In this document: in pieces, positions 25,701 through 38,778 of the stretch
Layout of the letters: each line of letters starts with the position of its first letter
Numbering within the stretch: the stretch's first letter is position 1
Assembly: GCF_932526225.1 (NCBI RefSeq)
Contig: NC_064041.1
Span: forward strand, 13,701,451 to 13,765,450
Length of the DNA: 64,000 bases
Source: Nematostella vectensis
Lineage: Eukaryota; Cnidaria; Anthozoa; Actiniaria; Edwardsiidae
Reading direction: 5' to 3'
The notes under the pieces: generated by a model
The model's database searches: none
The model's input: only the letters and a program-made list of their open reading frames with translations
What the model was told of the DNA's origin: nothing
Translations under genes and position numbers: made by a program

Positions 25701-28700
25701 GACAGAGAAACACGCGCGTCATGGATTGGAATCAGGAGAAAACAATGAGCAGTGTCACAATGACAGAGAAACACGCGCGTCATGGATTGGAATCTATAGA
25801 AAACAATTAGCAGTGTCACAATGACAGAGAAACACGCGCGTCATGGATTGGAATCAGGAGAAAACAATTAGCAGTGTCACAATGACAGAGAAACACGCGC
25901 GTCTTGGATTGGAATCAGGAGAAAACAATTAGCAGTGTCACAATGACAGAGAATCACGCGCGTCATGGATTGGAATCAAGAGAAAACAATTAGCAGTGTC
26001 ACAATGACAGAGAAACACGCCCGTCATGGATTGGAATCAGGGGAAAACAATTAGCAGTGTCACAATGACAGAGAAACACGCGCGTCATGGATTGGAATCA
26101 GGAGAAAACAATTAGCAGTGTCACAATGACAGAGAAACATGCGCGTCATGGATTGGAATCTATAGAAAACAATTAGCAGTGTCACAATGACAGAGAAACA
26201 CGCGCGCCATGGATTGGAATCAGGAGAAAACAATGAGCAGTGTCACAATGACAGAGAAACACGCGCGTCATGGATTGGAATCTATAGAAAACAATTAGCA
26301 GTGTCACAATGACAGAGAAACACGCGCGTCATGGATTGGAATCAGGAGAAAACAATTAGCAGTGTCACAATGACAGAGAAACACGCGCGTCATGGATTGG
26401 AATAAGGAGAAAACAATGAGCAGTGTCACAATGACAGAGAAACACGCGCGTCATGGATTGGAATCAAGAAAAAAACAATTAGCAGTGTCACAATGACAGA
26501 GAAACACGCCCGTCATGGATTGGAGTCAGGAGAAAGAATTAGCAGTGTCACAATGACAGAGAAACACGCGCGTCATGGATTGGAATCACGAGAAAACAAT
26601 TAGCAGTGTCACAATGACAGAGAAACACGCGCGTCATGGGTTGGATTCAGGAGAAAACAATTATCAGTGTCACAATGACATAGAAAACGATCGTCATGGG
26701 CTAGAATCTATAGAAAACAATTAGCACAGTCACAATGACAGAGAAACACGCGCGTCATGGATTGGAATCTATAGAAAATAATTAGCAGTGTCACAATGAC
26801 AGAGAAACACGCGCGTCATGGATTGGAATCAGGAGAAAACAATTAGCAGTGTCACAATGACAGAGAAACCCGCGCGTCATGGATTGGAATCAGGAGAAAA
26901 CAATTAGCAGTGTCACAATGACAGAGAAACACGCGCGTCATGGATTGGGATCTATAGAAAACAATTAGCAGTGTCACAATGACAGAGAAACACGCGCGTC
27001 ATGGATTGGAATCAGGAGAAAACAATGAGCAGTGTCACAATGACAGAGAAACACTCGCGTCATGGATTGGAATCAGGAGAAATCAATTAGCAGTGTCACA
27101 ATCATAGAGAAACACGCGCGTCATGGATTGGAATCTATAGAAAACAATTAGCAGTGTCGCAATGACAAAAACACACGCGTCATGGATTGGAATCAGGAGA
27201 AAACAATTAGCAGTGTCACAATGACAAAGAAACACGACCGTCATGGATTGGAATCAGGAGAAAACAATGAGCAGTGTCACAATGACAGAGAAACACTCGC
27301 GTCATGGATTGGAATCAGGAGAAAACAATTAGCAGTGTCACAATGACAGAGAAACACGCCCGTCATGGATTGGAATCAGGAGAAAACAATTAGCAGTGTC
27401 ACAATGACAGAGAAACACGCGCGTCTTGGATTGGAATCACGAGAAAACAATTAGCAGTGTCACAATGACAGAGAAACACGCGCGTCATGGATTGGAATCA
27501 GGAGAAAACAATTAGCAGTGTCACAATGACAGAGAAACATGCGCGTCATGGATTGGAATCTATAGAAAACAATTAGCAGTGTCACAATGACAGAGAAACA
27601 CGCGCGTCATGGATTGGAATCAGGAGAAAACAATGAGCAGTGTCACAATGACAGAGAAACACGCGCGTCATGGATTGGAATCTATAGAAAACAATTAGCA
27701 GTGTCACAATGACAGAGAAACACGCGCGTCATGGATTGGAATCAGGAGAAAACAATTAGCAGTGTCACAATGACAGAGAAACACGCGCGTCTTGGATTGG
27801 AATCAGGAGAAAACAATTAGCAGTGTCACAATGACAGAGAATCACGCGCGTCATGGATTGGAATCAAGAGAAAACAATTAGCAGTGTCACAATGACAGAG
27901 AAACACGCCCGTCATGGATTGGAATCAGGAGAAAACAATTAGCAGTGTCACAATGACAGAGAAACACGCGCGTCATGGATTGGAATCAGGAGAAAACAAT
28001 TAGCAGTGTCACAATGACAGAGAAACACGCGCGTCATGGATTGGAATCACGAGAAAACAATTAGCAGTGTCACAATGACAGAGAAACACGCGCGTCATGG
28101 ATTGGAATCAGGAGAAAACAATTATCAGTGTCACAATGACAAAGAAAACGATCATCATGGACTAGAATCTATAGAAAACAATTAGCACAGTCACAATGAC
28201 AGAGAAACACGCGCGTCATGGATTGGGATCTATAGAAAACAATTAGCAGTGTCACAATGACAGAGAAACACGCGCGTCATGGATTGGAATCAGGAGAAAA
28301 CAATTAGCAGTGTCACAATGACAGAGAAACACGCGCGTCATGGATTGGAATCAGGAGAAAACAATTAGCAGTGTCACAATGACAAAAACACACGCGTCAT
28401 GGATTGGAATCAAGAGAAAACAATTAGCAGTGTCACAATGACAGGGAAACACGCCCGTCATGGATTGGAATCAGGAGAAAACAATTAGCAGTGTCACAAT
28501 GACAGAGAAACACGCGCGTCATGGATTGGAATCAGGAGAAAACAATTAGCAGTGTCACAATGACAGAGAAACACGCGCGTCATGGATTGGAATCTATAGA
28601 AAACAATTAGCAGTGTCACAATGACAGAGAAACACGCGCGTCATGGATTGGAATCTATAGAAAACAATTAGCAGTGTCACAATGACAGAGAAACACGCGC

Positions 28701-31700
28701 GTCATGGATTGGAATCAGGAGAAAACAATGAGCAGTGTCACAATGACAGAGAAACACTCGCGTCATGGATTGGAATCAGGAGAAAACAATTAGCAGTGTC
28801 ACAATGACAGAGAAACACGCCCGTCATGGATTGGAGTCAGGAGAAAGAATTAGCAGTGTCACAATGACAGAGAAACACGCGCGTCATGGATTGGAATCAC
28901 GAGAAAACAATTAGCAGTGTCACAATGACAGAGAAACACGCGCGTCATGGGTTGGAATCAGGAGAAAACAATTATCAGTGTCACAATGACATAGAAAATG
29001 ATCGTCATGGGCTAGAATCTATAGAAAACAATTAGCACAGTCACAATGACAGGGAAACACGCGCGTCATGGATTGGAATCTATAGAAAATAATTAGCAGT
29101 GTCACAATGACAGAGAAACACGCGCGTCATGGATTGGAATCAGGAGAAAACAATTAGCAGTGTCACAATGACAGAGAAACACGCGCGTCATGGATTGGAA
29201 TCAGGAGAAAACAATTAGCAGTGTCACAATGACAGAGAAACACGCGCGTCATGGATTGGGATCTATAGAAAACAATTAGCAGTGTCACAATGACAGAGAA
29301 ACACGCGCGTCATGGATTGGAATCAGGAGAAAACAATGAGCAGTGTCACAATGACAGAGAAACACTCGCGTCATGGATTGGAATCAGGAGAAATCAATTA
29401 GCAGTGTCACAATCATAGAGAAACACGCGCGTCATGGATTGGAATCTATAGAAAACAATTAGCAGTGTCGCAATGACAAAAACACACGCGTCATGGATTG
29501 GAATCAGGAGAAAACAATTAGCAGTGTCACAATGACAAAGAAACACGACCGTCATGGATTGGAATCAGGAGAAAACAATGAGCAGTGTCACAATGACAGA
29601 GAAACACTCGCGTCATGGATTGGAATCAGGAGAAAACAATTAGCAGTGTCACAATGACAGAGAAACACGCCCGTCATGGATTGGAATCAGGAGAAAACAA
29701 TTAGCAGTGTCACAATGACAGAGAAACACGCGCGTCTTGGATTGGAATCACGAGAAAACAATTAGCAGTGTCACAATGACAGAGAAACACGCGCGTCATG
29801 GATTGGATTCAGGAGAAAACAATTAGCAGTGTCACAATGACAGAGAAACACGCGCGTCATGGATTGGAATCTATAGAAAACAATTAGCAGTGTCACAATG
29901 ACAGAGAAACACGCGCGTCATGGATTGGAATCAGGAGAAAACAATGAGCAGTGTCACAATGACAGAGAAACACGCGCGTCATGGATTGGAATCTATAGAA
30001 AACAATTAGCAGTGTCACAATGACAGAGAAACACGCGCGTCATGGATTGGAATCAGGAGAAAACAATTAGCAGTGTCACAATGACAGAGAAACACGCGCG
30101 TCATGGATTGGAATAAGGAGAAAACAATGAGCAGTGTCACAATGACAGAGAAACACGCGCGTCATGGATTGGAATCAAGAAAAAAACAATTAGCAGTGTC
30201 ACAATGACAGAGAAACACGCCCGTCATGGATTGGAGTCAGGAGAAAGAATTAGCAGTGTCACAATGACAGAGAAACACGCGCGTCATGGGTTGGAATCAG
30301 GAGAAAACAATTAGCAGTGTCACAATGACATAGAAAACGATCGTCATGGGCTAGAATCTATAGAAAACAATTAGCACAGTCACAATGACAGAGAAACACG
30401 CGCGTCATGGATTGGAATCTATAGAAAATAATTAGCAGTGTCACAATGACAGAGAAACACGCGCGTCATGGATTGGAATCAGGAGAAAACAATTAGCAGT
30501 GTCACAATGACAGAGAAACACGCCCGTCATGGATTGGAATCAGGAGAAAACAATTAGCAGTGTCACAATGACAGAGAAACACGCCCGTCATGGATTGGAA
30601 TCAAGAGAAAACAATTAGCAGTGTCATAATGACAGAGAAACACGCGCGTCATGGATTGGAATCAGGAGAAAACAATTAGCAGTGTCACAATGACAGAGAA
30701 ACACGCGCGTCATGGATTGGAATCAGGAGAAAACAATTAGCAGTGTCACAATGACAGAGAAACACGCGCGTCATGGATTGGGATCTATAGAAAACAATTA
30801 GCAGTGTCACAATGACAGAGAAACACGCGCGTCATGGATTGGAATCAGGAGAAAACAATGAGCAGTGTCACAATGACAGAGAAACACTCGCGTCATGGAT
30901 TGGAATCAGGAGAAATCAATTAGCAGTGTCACAATCATAGAGAAACACGCGCGTCATGGATTGGAATCTATAGAAAACAATTAGCAGTGTCGCAATGACA
31001 AAAACACACGCGTCATGGATTGGAATCAGGAGAAAACAATTAGCAGTGTCACAATGACAAAGAAACACGACCGTCATGGATTGGAATCAGGAGAAAACAA
31101 TTAGCAGTGTCACAATGACAGAGAAACACGCGCGTCATGGATTGGAATCAGGAGAAAACAATTAGCAGTGTCACAATGACAGAGAAACACGCGCGTCATG
31201 GATTGGAATCTATAGAAAACAATTAGCAGTGTCACAATGACAGAGAAACACGCGCGTCATGGATTGGAATCTATAGAAAACATATAGCAGTGTCGCAATG
31301 ACAAAAACACACGCGTCATGGATTGGAATCAGGAGAAAACAATGAGCAGTGTCACAATGACAGAGAAACACGCGCGTCATGGATTGGAATCTATAGAAAA
31401 CAATTAGCAGTGTCACAATGACAGAGAAACACGCGCGTCATGGATTGGAATCAGGAGAAAACAATGAGCAGTGTCACAATGACAGAGAAACACTCGCGTC
31501 ATGGATTGGAATCAGGAGAAAACAATTAGCAGTGTCACAATGACAGAGAAACACGCCCGTCATGGATTGGAATCAGGAGAAAACAATTAGCAGTGTCACA
31601 ATGACAGAGAAACACGCGCGTCTTGGATTGGAATCACAAGAAAACAATTAGCAGTGTCACAATGACAGAGAAACACGCGCGTCATGGATTGGAATCAGGA

Positions 31701-33325
31701 GAAAACAATTATCAGTGTCACAATGACAAAAAAAAAAACGTTCGTCATGGATTGGAATCAGGAGAAAACAATTAGCAGTGTCACAATGACAGAAACACAC
31801 GCGTCATGGATTGGAATCAGGAGAAAACAATTAGCAGTGTCACAATGACAGAAACACGCGCGTCTTGGATTGGAATCACGAGAAAACAATTAGCAGTGTC
31901 ACAATGACAGAGAAACACGCGCGTCTTGGATTGGAATCACGAGAAAACAATTAGCAGTGTCACAATGACAGAGAAACACGCGCGTCTTGGATTGGAATCA
32001 GGAGAAAACAATTAGCAGTGTCACAATGACAGAGAATCACGCGCGTCATGGATTGGAATCAAGAGAAAACAATTAGCAGTGTCACAATGACAGAGAAACA
32101 CGCGCGTCATGGATTGGAATCAGGAGAAAACAATTAGCAGTGTCACAATGACAGAGAAACACGCGCGTCATGGATTGGAATCAGGAGAAAACAATTAGCA
32201 GTGTCACAATGACAAAGAAACACGCGCGTCATGGATTGGAATAAGGAGAAAACAATTAGCAGTGTCACAATGACAGAGAAACACGCGCGCCATGGATTGG
32301 AATCTATAGAAAACAATAAGCAATGTCAAGATGACACAGAAACACGCGCGTCATGGATTGGAATCTATAGAAAACAATAAGCAGTGTCACAATGACAGAG
32401 AAACACGCGCGTCTTGGATTGGAATCACGAGAAAACAATTAGCAGTGTCACAATGACAGAAACACGCGCGTCTTGGATTGGAATCACGAGAAAACAATTA
32501 GCAGTGTCACAATGACAGAGAAACACGCGCGTCTTGGATTGGAATCAGGAGAAAACAATTAGCAGTGTCACAATGACAGAGAATGACGCGCGTCATGGAT
32601 TGGAATCAAGAGAAAACAATTAGCAGTGTCACAATGGCAGAGAAACACGCGCGTCATGGATTGGAATCAGGAGAAAACAATTAGCAGTGTCACAATGACA
32701 TAGAAACACGCGCGTCATCGATTGGGATCAGGAGAAAACAATTAGCAGTGTCACAATGACAGAGAAACACGCGCGTCATGGATTGGAATCGGGAAAAAGC
32801 AATTAGCAGTGTCACAATGACAAAGAAACACGCGCGTCATGGATTGGAATCTATAGAAAACAATTAGCAGTGTCACAATGACAGAGAAACACGCGCGTCA
32901 TGGATTGGAATCAGGAGAAAACAATTAGCAGTGTCACAATGACAAAGAAACACGCGCGTCATGGATTGGAATAAGGAGAAAACAATTAGCAGTGTCACAA
33001 TGACAGAGAAAAAAGCGCGTCATGGATTGGAATCGGGAGAAAACAATTAGCAGTGTCACAATGACAAAGAAACACGCGCGTCATGGATTGGAATAAGGAG
33101 AAAACAATTAGCAGTGTCACAATGACAGAGAAACACGCGCGCCATGGATTGGAATCTATAGAAAACAATAAGCAATGTCAAGATGACACAGAAACACGCG
33201 CGTCATGGATTGGAATCTATAGAAAACAATAAGCAGTGTCACGATGACAGTGAAACACGCGCGTCATGGATTGGAATATGTAGAAAACAATTAAGTGTCA
33301 CAACGACAGAGAAACACGATCGACA
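19713..33325. repeat. 13.6 kb satellite of 61-bp units (about 220 copies)
   Basis: The unit is AATTAGCAGTGTCACAATGA, CAGAGAAACACGCGCGTCAT, GGATTGGAATCAGGAGAAAA, C (61 bp). The main variable segment follows GGAATC: CAGGAGAAAA, CTATAGAAAA, CAAGAGAAAA or CACGAGAAAA. A few units differ more (ACAAAAACACACGCGTCAT or GAAAACGATCRTCATGG). Higher-order repeats are visible. Units recur every 910 bp between about 20.1 and 22.2 kb (GCAGAGTCAC variants at 20,161, 21,071 and 21,981). They recur every 1,884-1,888 bp between 22.2 and 28 kb (the AATCAAGAAAAAAAC variant near 22,690, 24,574 and 26,462). Sixty-one is not a multiple of three and no gene is embedded. Confidence 0.97.
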
Positions 33326-33435
33326 TCGGTTGTAGATACCTTGTTTGGACCTAAATATTACGGCACAATCCGGACTGGGAGCTTTTAAATTTGCATCGTG
33401 TCCGTTTGAAGTGGTAGTGCGATAAATGAAGGTTA

Positions 33436-33627
33436 TGCCTAGTGCACACTAGCAACATAACAACATGGGCGCGCGCACTGTTTAGCCCGACATAACGACA
33501 TGGACATAATGACAAAAGAAAAAACATGTTTTTTCTCTTATGTCGTTGTGTCCATGCCGTTATGTCAACGATAAGAGTGCGCGCGCCCATGTCGTTATGT
33601 CGATATGTCGCTAGTGTGCACTAGGCA
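33436..33627. mobile_element. Near-perfect palindromic MITE with TTA target duplication
   Basis: The left arm starts TGCCTAGTGCACACTAGC and the right arm ends GCTAGTGTGCACTAGGCA. The arms continue as inverted copies (CATGGGCGCGCGCACT / AGTGCGCGCGCCCATG) to a central ACATG-TTTTTTC turn. TTA flanks both ends (33,433-33,435 and 33,628-33,630), consistent with a 3-bp target duplication. An open frame across it is simply a product of the palindrome. Confidence 0.75.
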
Positions 33628-33752
33628 TTAGACTGTATCAGGAAATAATGAAAAATGCGCGATAATAAAAGAATACGCGATCCTACATAGATTAATCTCT
33701 AGAAAGTTCATATCAGACAGTATAACAACAAGACACGTCATAAATTTGTTGG

Positions 33753-33758
33753 TTTATT
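33753..33758 (-). other. Candidate polyadenylation signal of C8orf76-like gene
   Basis: AATAAA on the minus strand, 11 bp after the proposed stop codon (33,770-33,772), implies a very short 3' UTR. Confidence 0.35.
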
Positions 33759-33769
33759 CTCACACAAGC

Positions 33770-36700
33770 TCAGACACAAATATGTTCTTGTGATAGAAGG
33801 AGAGCAAGGCTAAGCCACCTTGCTGTAAAGTCTTTTTTCTCCGCCTGCAAAAATAAAGAAGCAAATTACAGGATTCGGTCATTTTAGGCAAGAATATGGT
33901 CAAGCCCGACTAAAGTGGTAGTCCTTGTATTCTTATAGGAATGTAATGAATATGGCATAATCAATAAGAAACATTCTTATAAAACTAAATCAACTTGGGA
34001 AGCTAATAACCCATAGCTGTCAACCAAACTTGGACAGAAAAAGAGCTAATGCGGGTGAATACACAGAATGTATGAACATTCTCAGAAAAAATTAGGCTTG
34101 TGATGAGGTCCAAAATCTTGTGAAACCAACCTAATGTGGGTGAGTTAACAGCTATGATAACCCGCCTTGCATCCTGGGATATTGAATTACGAGACAAAGC
34201 ATGGAAGGTGTTTTAGCTGGAAAGGATCTGGCTTAATGCTGCAAACCTTTACACCTCCCCCTAAAAAAAACCCTGGATTCAATCAGCCAGCTCCTCAACT
34301 CAAGTAATCAAACCTGGGATCTCTAAGGGTAAGAGACGTATGCACTTGATCTTTCTGGCTAGTGTTAGGGGGAAGGGGTAGGAGGGGGGGGGGGGGGGGG
34401 GATCTGGCAGGTTAGGTACTGTAGGTGGGCTCTTTATACCAAATCTGGTTTGACTTCATCTGCCATGTCTCCTTCCTCTGATTTCATTAGCTGCAAAATA
34501 AAAAAACCTTGTAGAAAGGAACAGGCGACTTGTTTTTTTTTTTTGGGGGGGGGGCATGTGCCCATAGTGCCCCACTCCATGCTATGTACTTCAATAAATA
34601 TGTACTGCTATGTACTTTAATAAGATACTGATATTTCAATAAGAAATAACCCACTTTTTGATGCCCAAGGGCCAAGGCCAGCACCTTCCCTGTGTATGGC
34701 CTGAGTTGTCCTACCTTAGAAAGGTCTTCTTTGAGATTTCCACAACGGCACAGAACACAGACTTCCAACAGATGCTTTACCTAAAAGATCAGTAATAGAA
34801 AATCAAGACTATCTGAGCATTTGAACTTTTGAAAGAAAGAGCAACAAACTAGATAGGATAGGAGAAAGAAAAGAAAGGGTGGCATGACATTTTTACAGGT
34901 AAAACAATTGGGCATTTATAAAGAATGTATTAAGCAAGAGATCAGCCTTTCCTTGCTTTACAAGATCCCATTGGATGCAGCCCAGCAAAAATCAGTGTGC
35001 ATACTGTATATAGATGTACTACCCACCAGCACAAGTAATGATTCGGTTTTTTCCTTCACAAATGACGAGGAACCCCACAGAGATTTTCTTGCAAGATCCC
35101 TGACAAGATACAAATAAAAGTCACAGATTTAGGTGAGGATGAAACAGAATGCTTGGCCCAGATTTAGGTGAGGATGAAACAGAATGCTTGGCCCAGCTAA
35201 ATATTTTTCCAAATATGTTGTTCCGATTTGGGTGTCAGTTTGCAAGTAAGTATGGACAAAGCAAGTAGTTACAAATTTCTATCTATGTTCTAGACTTTGT
35301 TCAAGAGTTTTGATTTTTCACTACAATAATGTAACATTTTTGTTTTAAACTTTAAATAGTGCTTTACAGGGTGGATCCAGGGTGACTACATAATTCCATA
35401 GGAATGGTTCCCTCCTTCAAGAAATCCGGGATCTGCTCAGCTGCTATCCATGTATTTTAAGCTTTGATAAAACTTCCCTGTAAACACTAATGGTTGGAAT
35501 CTTTTAGTTATGCAGTAGCTTGGATAAATTACCTTGCCCTCAAAAGACAAACATAAGCAGCAACTAGATTACAGTCATCAGATGTTGTGTCTAAAGGTTT
35601 CTTAATAATTGCATTATCCACAACACAAATGCTATGCATTTCACTACTAGCATCTCCTTTTTCTTCACAATTTTCTTCCATTAATCCTCTCTCATCTTCT
35701 ACTGTCTGTGGACTTTTGCTTCCTTCATTGATAGGATTGCTTTGTTCTGTTAAGTTGTATAAGGCTGTCCGATTCTTACTGAACTCTTTTAAATGTCCTG
35801 AAGCCATGAAACTGTCTTCTTTTATTTTCACACCTTCCTGAGGTAGATCAGTCTTTGAAGTCTTGCAATCATAACAGGACCAATTTTTTGTTACATCCTT
35901 TGAAAAATGTGCTGTGTAATTTGATGAGTCATTAATGCAAAGACAAGATATCCCAAGGTCTGTAGGACTTGCACATTGGCATTTTACACTTCTTGTGCTA
36001 GCAGCAGTATGTGTGTTATCTGTTGTATTAGTTTGTCTCAAACTACCAGCATTTTTATGTGCATTCAAGTAGGCAGCAGCTAGGCCACACCAGAACTGAT
36101 GCTTGAATGAATGCAAGGTGACACATCTTTGAAATGCTGCTATTTCACCTTAAAAACAACAACACATAAGACAACAAAATTTGAATAAGGTAAATGCATT
36201 GGTTTCAGCAAAAGTTGGTAATTTGCTGGTTTAGACTTTTTTTTGAATTTTTTTTGAATATGTAAAGCAGCTGAAACATTTCATAAAATAAAAGCAAAGA
36301 CAGACAAAAGAGCCTTAGAAGAGGAGAATATTTCATACTGGAGAAAATTGGTCAATGTTTGTTGCTTCTAGTAAATCAAAAGTTGCAGTAAATTAAAACA
36401 CAAAATGTGAACCCAATAATTGGAGAAAAAAATTGGCATTTAAGTGTTTTTTAAGCTATGAAATCCTATGGAAATAAGACATTTATTTCAGTGGCAAGTT
36501 ACTGCACTGTAAGTCTCAATATGAAACTCAATCCTTCAATAGAAATTGCCCAATCCTATTTCTAAAGAAGAACCCAAATAATAAATTAAGCAGTCTGCAT
36601 TATGAAGAAAGTTTTCTTCAAAACAGACAAATCAATAAATCTTAATTGTCAATGTTTCTAATGTGAAGGGAACTCCAGGCTTGTAGCTAGGGGGGAATGC

Positions 36701-38686
36701 AGGGGGTGCACTGACACAAATATCAAATGGACTCCCTAAAAGGGTTCCTATACCTTGGAAATTGCTGCAGCATGAGTGAATTTCTGCTTGCAAGGTCCAC
36801 AAGGCCACATCCTCCTCCTGATCTCTCAGCTCCAATAAACAACAACCAAACAACAAATCAATTATATTGGTCCACTTTAGGAAGGTTGCCCATGTCAAAT
36901 TTCATGAAAAAAAAAACAGGGTTTATTCCAAATATCGTACAATTTGTACACAAGTCTTGAGTCTCGCTTGACTAGCACATGTTACCTGCATAAACTTAGC
37001 ATAATGAAGAACTAGGGTTTGCGAAAGTCATACAATACATACTATAACAGCCCCCTAATGCTTATTATGCTTGCTTCCCTTTGTGCCGGCTACCCTATCC
37101 CACCCACTATTCCTTTTATTGCCCCCCCTCCCCCTTTCACCCTAGGTGCCATGGTATGAATACCAGCTTTAAACCAACAGTGAAGTAATCATGGGTCTCT
37201 ATTGTTTACAAGAGCTCTTACCATCTTTGCTAGCTCTATCTGCGCCTCTTCGTATCTGCCAAGCTTTATGAGACAGCGTAATTCAGATTCGGCAAGCTCT
37301 CTCTCTACTGTTGAACTGCAGTTATAAATTTTACTCGCACGTACAGCCTTGTAGAGTTCCAAAGCCTTTTGAAAATCCTCTCTACGATAATGCACATCAG
37401 CTTGGAATTTCAGCTTGTTAAATTTTTCGGATATCTCATCTGATTCATTTGGAATAGTAAACCACTAAAATAATTAAGAAAGTGGTAGTTTATAACAATG
37501 TAGTTCAGAATATTTTATACTGGAGCTCCCAAGTGAAGTGCCGCGTAAGAGGAGCCCCATATCTAAGAAAAAGTGGTATATAAGAAAAATACGGTAACAA
37601 ATATTGGTAATTCTCGACTCTAGTTTTTGTGATGCGACGTCACATCCGTCTGTCCCCAAAAAGCATCGTATGACAACCAAACTTGGCAGATGTCATGTGT
37701 CAAAGGAGGTGTAAAAATGTGGTCACATGGTTTGTGACGTCATCGATGACATCACCAGAAGCAAAAATATGATGACGTCATCAAAATAACAAATATTTTT
37801 ATTTCATGAAGGAAACATCGCATGATAACCAAACTCGGTAGGTGTCATGTAGGTGTCAAGGGGGGTGCGACAATATGGTCACGGGTTGTGTGACGTCATC
37901 GATGACGTCACTTAGCAAAAAACGTGATTAAAAGCAAAAACATTCATATCTCTTGAAAAAAACATTGTTTCACAACCAAACTCGGTAGGTGTCATGTTGG
38001 TGTCAATGGGGGTGTTCCAATATTGTCACGTGATTGTGACGTCATTAATGACGTCACTAGAAGCAAAATATGCTGATGTAATCAAAATAAAAAAAAATTC
38101 ATATCTCGTGAAAGAAACATTGTATAGCAACCAAACTTCATAGGTGTCATGTATGTTTCAAGGGCGGAGATATGGTCACGTGATGCGTGACGTCATCGAT
38201 GACGTCACTAAAAGTGAAACTACCCTGATGTCGAAACATCGTATGACAGCTAATCTTGTTATGTGTGTGTTATGTGGGGGAAGGGGGTTTAACGGATTGG
38301 GCTCGTGATTTGTGACATTGTTGAAATCGTCAAAAACAGATATATAATAATAATATTTAACATTTCTTAAATTATTAAGCGAGAATGAAGCAAAGATTTG
38401 GTCGTTTGGAGATCCGCTTTTAGGCAATGCCTAAATCTATATTATGGTTTTTTTCTATTCTTATTTATCAAACAAGGCTTATCATCATAGGAAATCTAGG
38501 TTTTTTTCTTCTTGAGTAAGATTAAACCTCTGGGATTACGAGGATAAGGCGCGATGCGAAATGAGCATACTTCTGTCTCACCTCTTTTTGGCAAATCTTA
38601 GCTTGGTACTTCGTAAAATCTTTATTTGTGGACTTTTTCTCTTCACGGACGAATTCATCATCCTCGAATCCTAAGCCCAGTTCCAT
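33770..38686 (-). CDS. C8orf76: C8orf76-like TPR protein
   Basis: Eight exons, complement(join(33770..33844,34440..34490,34715..34780,35027..35099,35533..36148,36754..36829,37222..37464,38582..38686)), give 434 residues with consistent phases. The start is MELGLGFEDDEFVREEKKST. Exon 2 reads WFTIPNESDEISEKFNKLKF then QADVHYRREDFQKALELYKA, followed by LAESELRCLIKLGRYEEAQI. This matches the paired TPR helices of vertebrate C8orf76 ('FKGDLAYRRQEYQKAL...ARCLAHLGRHMEAL'). Exon 4 opens with RCVTLHSFKHQFWCGLAAAY then LNAH, equivalent to the family's FNPWNWGKLAEAYLN. A long, low-conservation Ser/Thr-rich linker follows, then AYVCLLRAR. The four last exons are short and less certain, but all keep frame. 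The human protein is shorter (about 380 residues) and its function is poorly known. It lies head-to-head with CENPW, separated now by a LINE fragment. Confidence 0.78.
34012..34156. mobile_element. MITE family A, copy 3 (inverted)
   Basis: Ends CATAGCTGTCAACCAAACTT and GTGAGTTAACAGCTATG are inverted repeats. The interior contains AGGTCCAAAATCTTGTGA and CTAATGTGGGTGAG, the reverse of the family's GCATTAGG...TTTTGGACC block. It is in the last intron of the C8orf76-like gene. Confidence 0.6.
35125..35194. repeat. Two-copy 35-bp tandem repeat
   Basis: The unit AGATTTAGGTGAGGATGAAA continuing CAGAATGCTTGGCCC is present twice, perfectly, 25 bp upstream of exon 5 of the C8orf76-like gene. The copies are identical, so the duplication is recent. 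Confidence 0.85.
37660..38225. repeat. Four-copy ~145-bp repeat with CRE palindromes
   Basis: Each copy has an ACCAAACTYGGTAGGTGTCA-like segment, then GGTCACGTG or similar, and a near-palindrome GTGACGTCATCGATGACGTC. These palindromes lie near 37,733, 37,890, 38,037 and 38,188; a further TGACGTCA is near 37,770. The repeat sits in intron 1 of the C8orf76-like gene, 0.4-1 kb inside the gene start. Confidence 0.75.
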
Positions 38687-38778
38687 GTCAAAAACGATTC
38701 CTTCTTCTCACATCATATCTTGGCCGCCATCTTGGAATAGATGATCGAACAAACTGCCGGCTCAAAAGCACAGGGAGT

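Noticed and set aside
19713-33325. CRISPR-like appearance of regularly spaced repeats
   Set aside because: The repeat is contiguous with no unique spacers; variation is by point changes in a tandem unit, and the context is eukaryotic.
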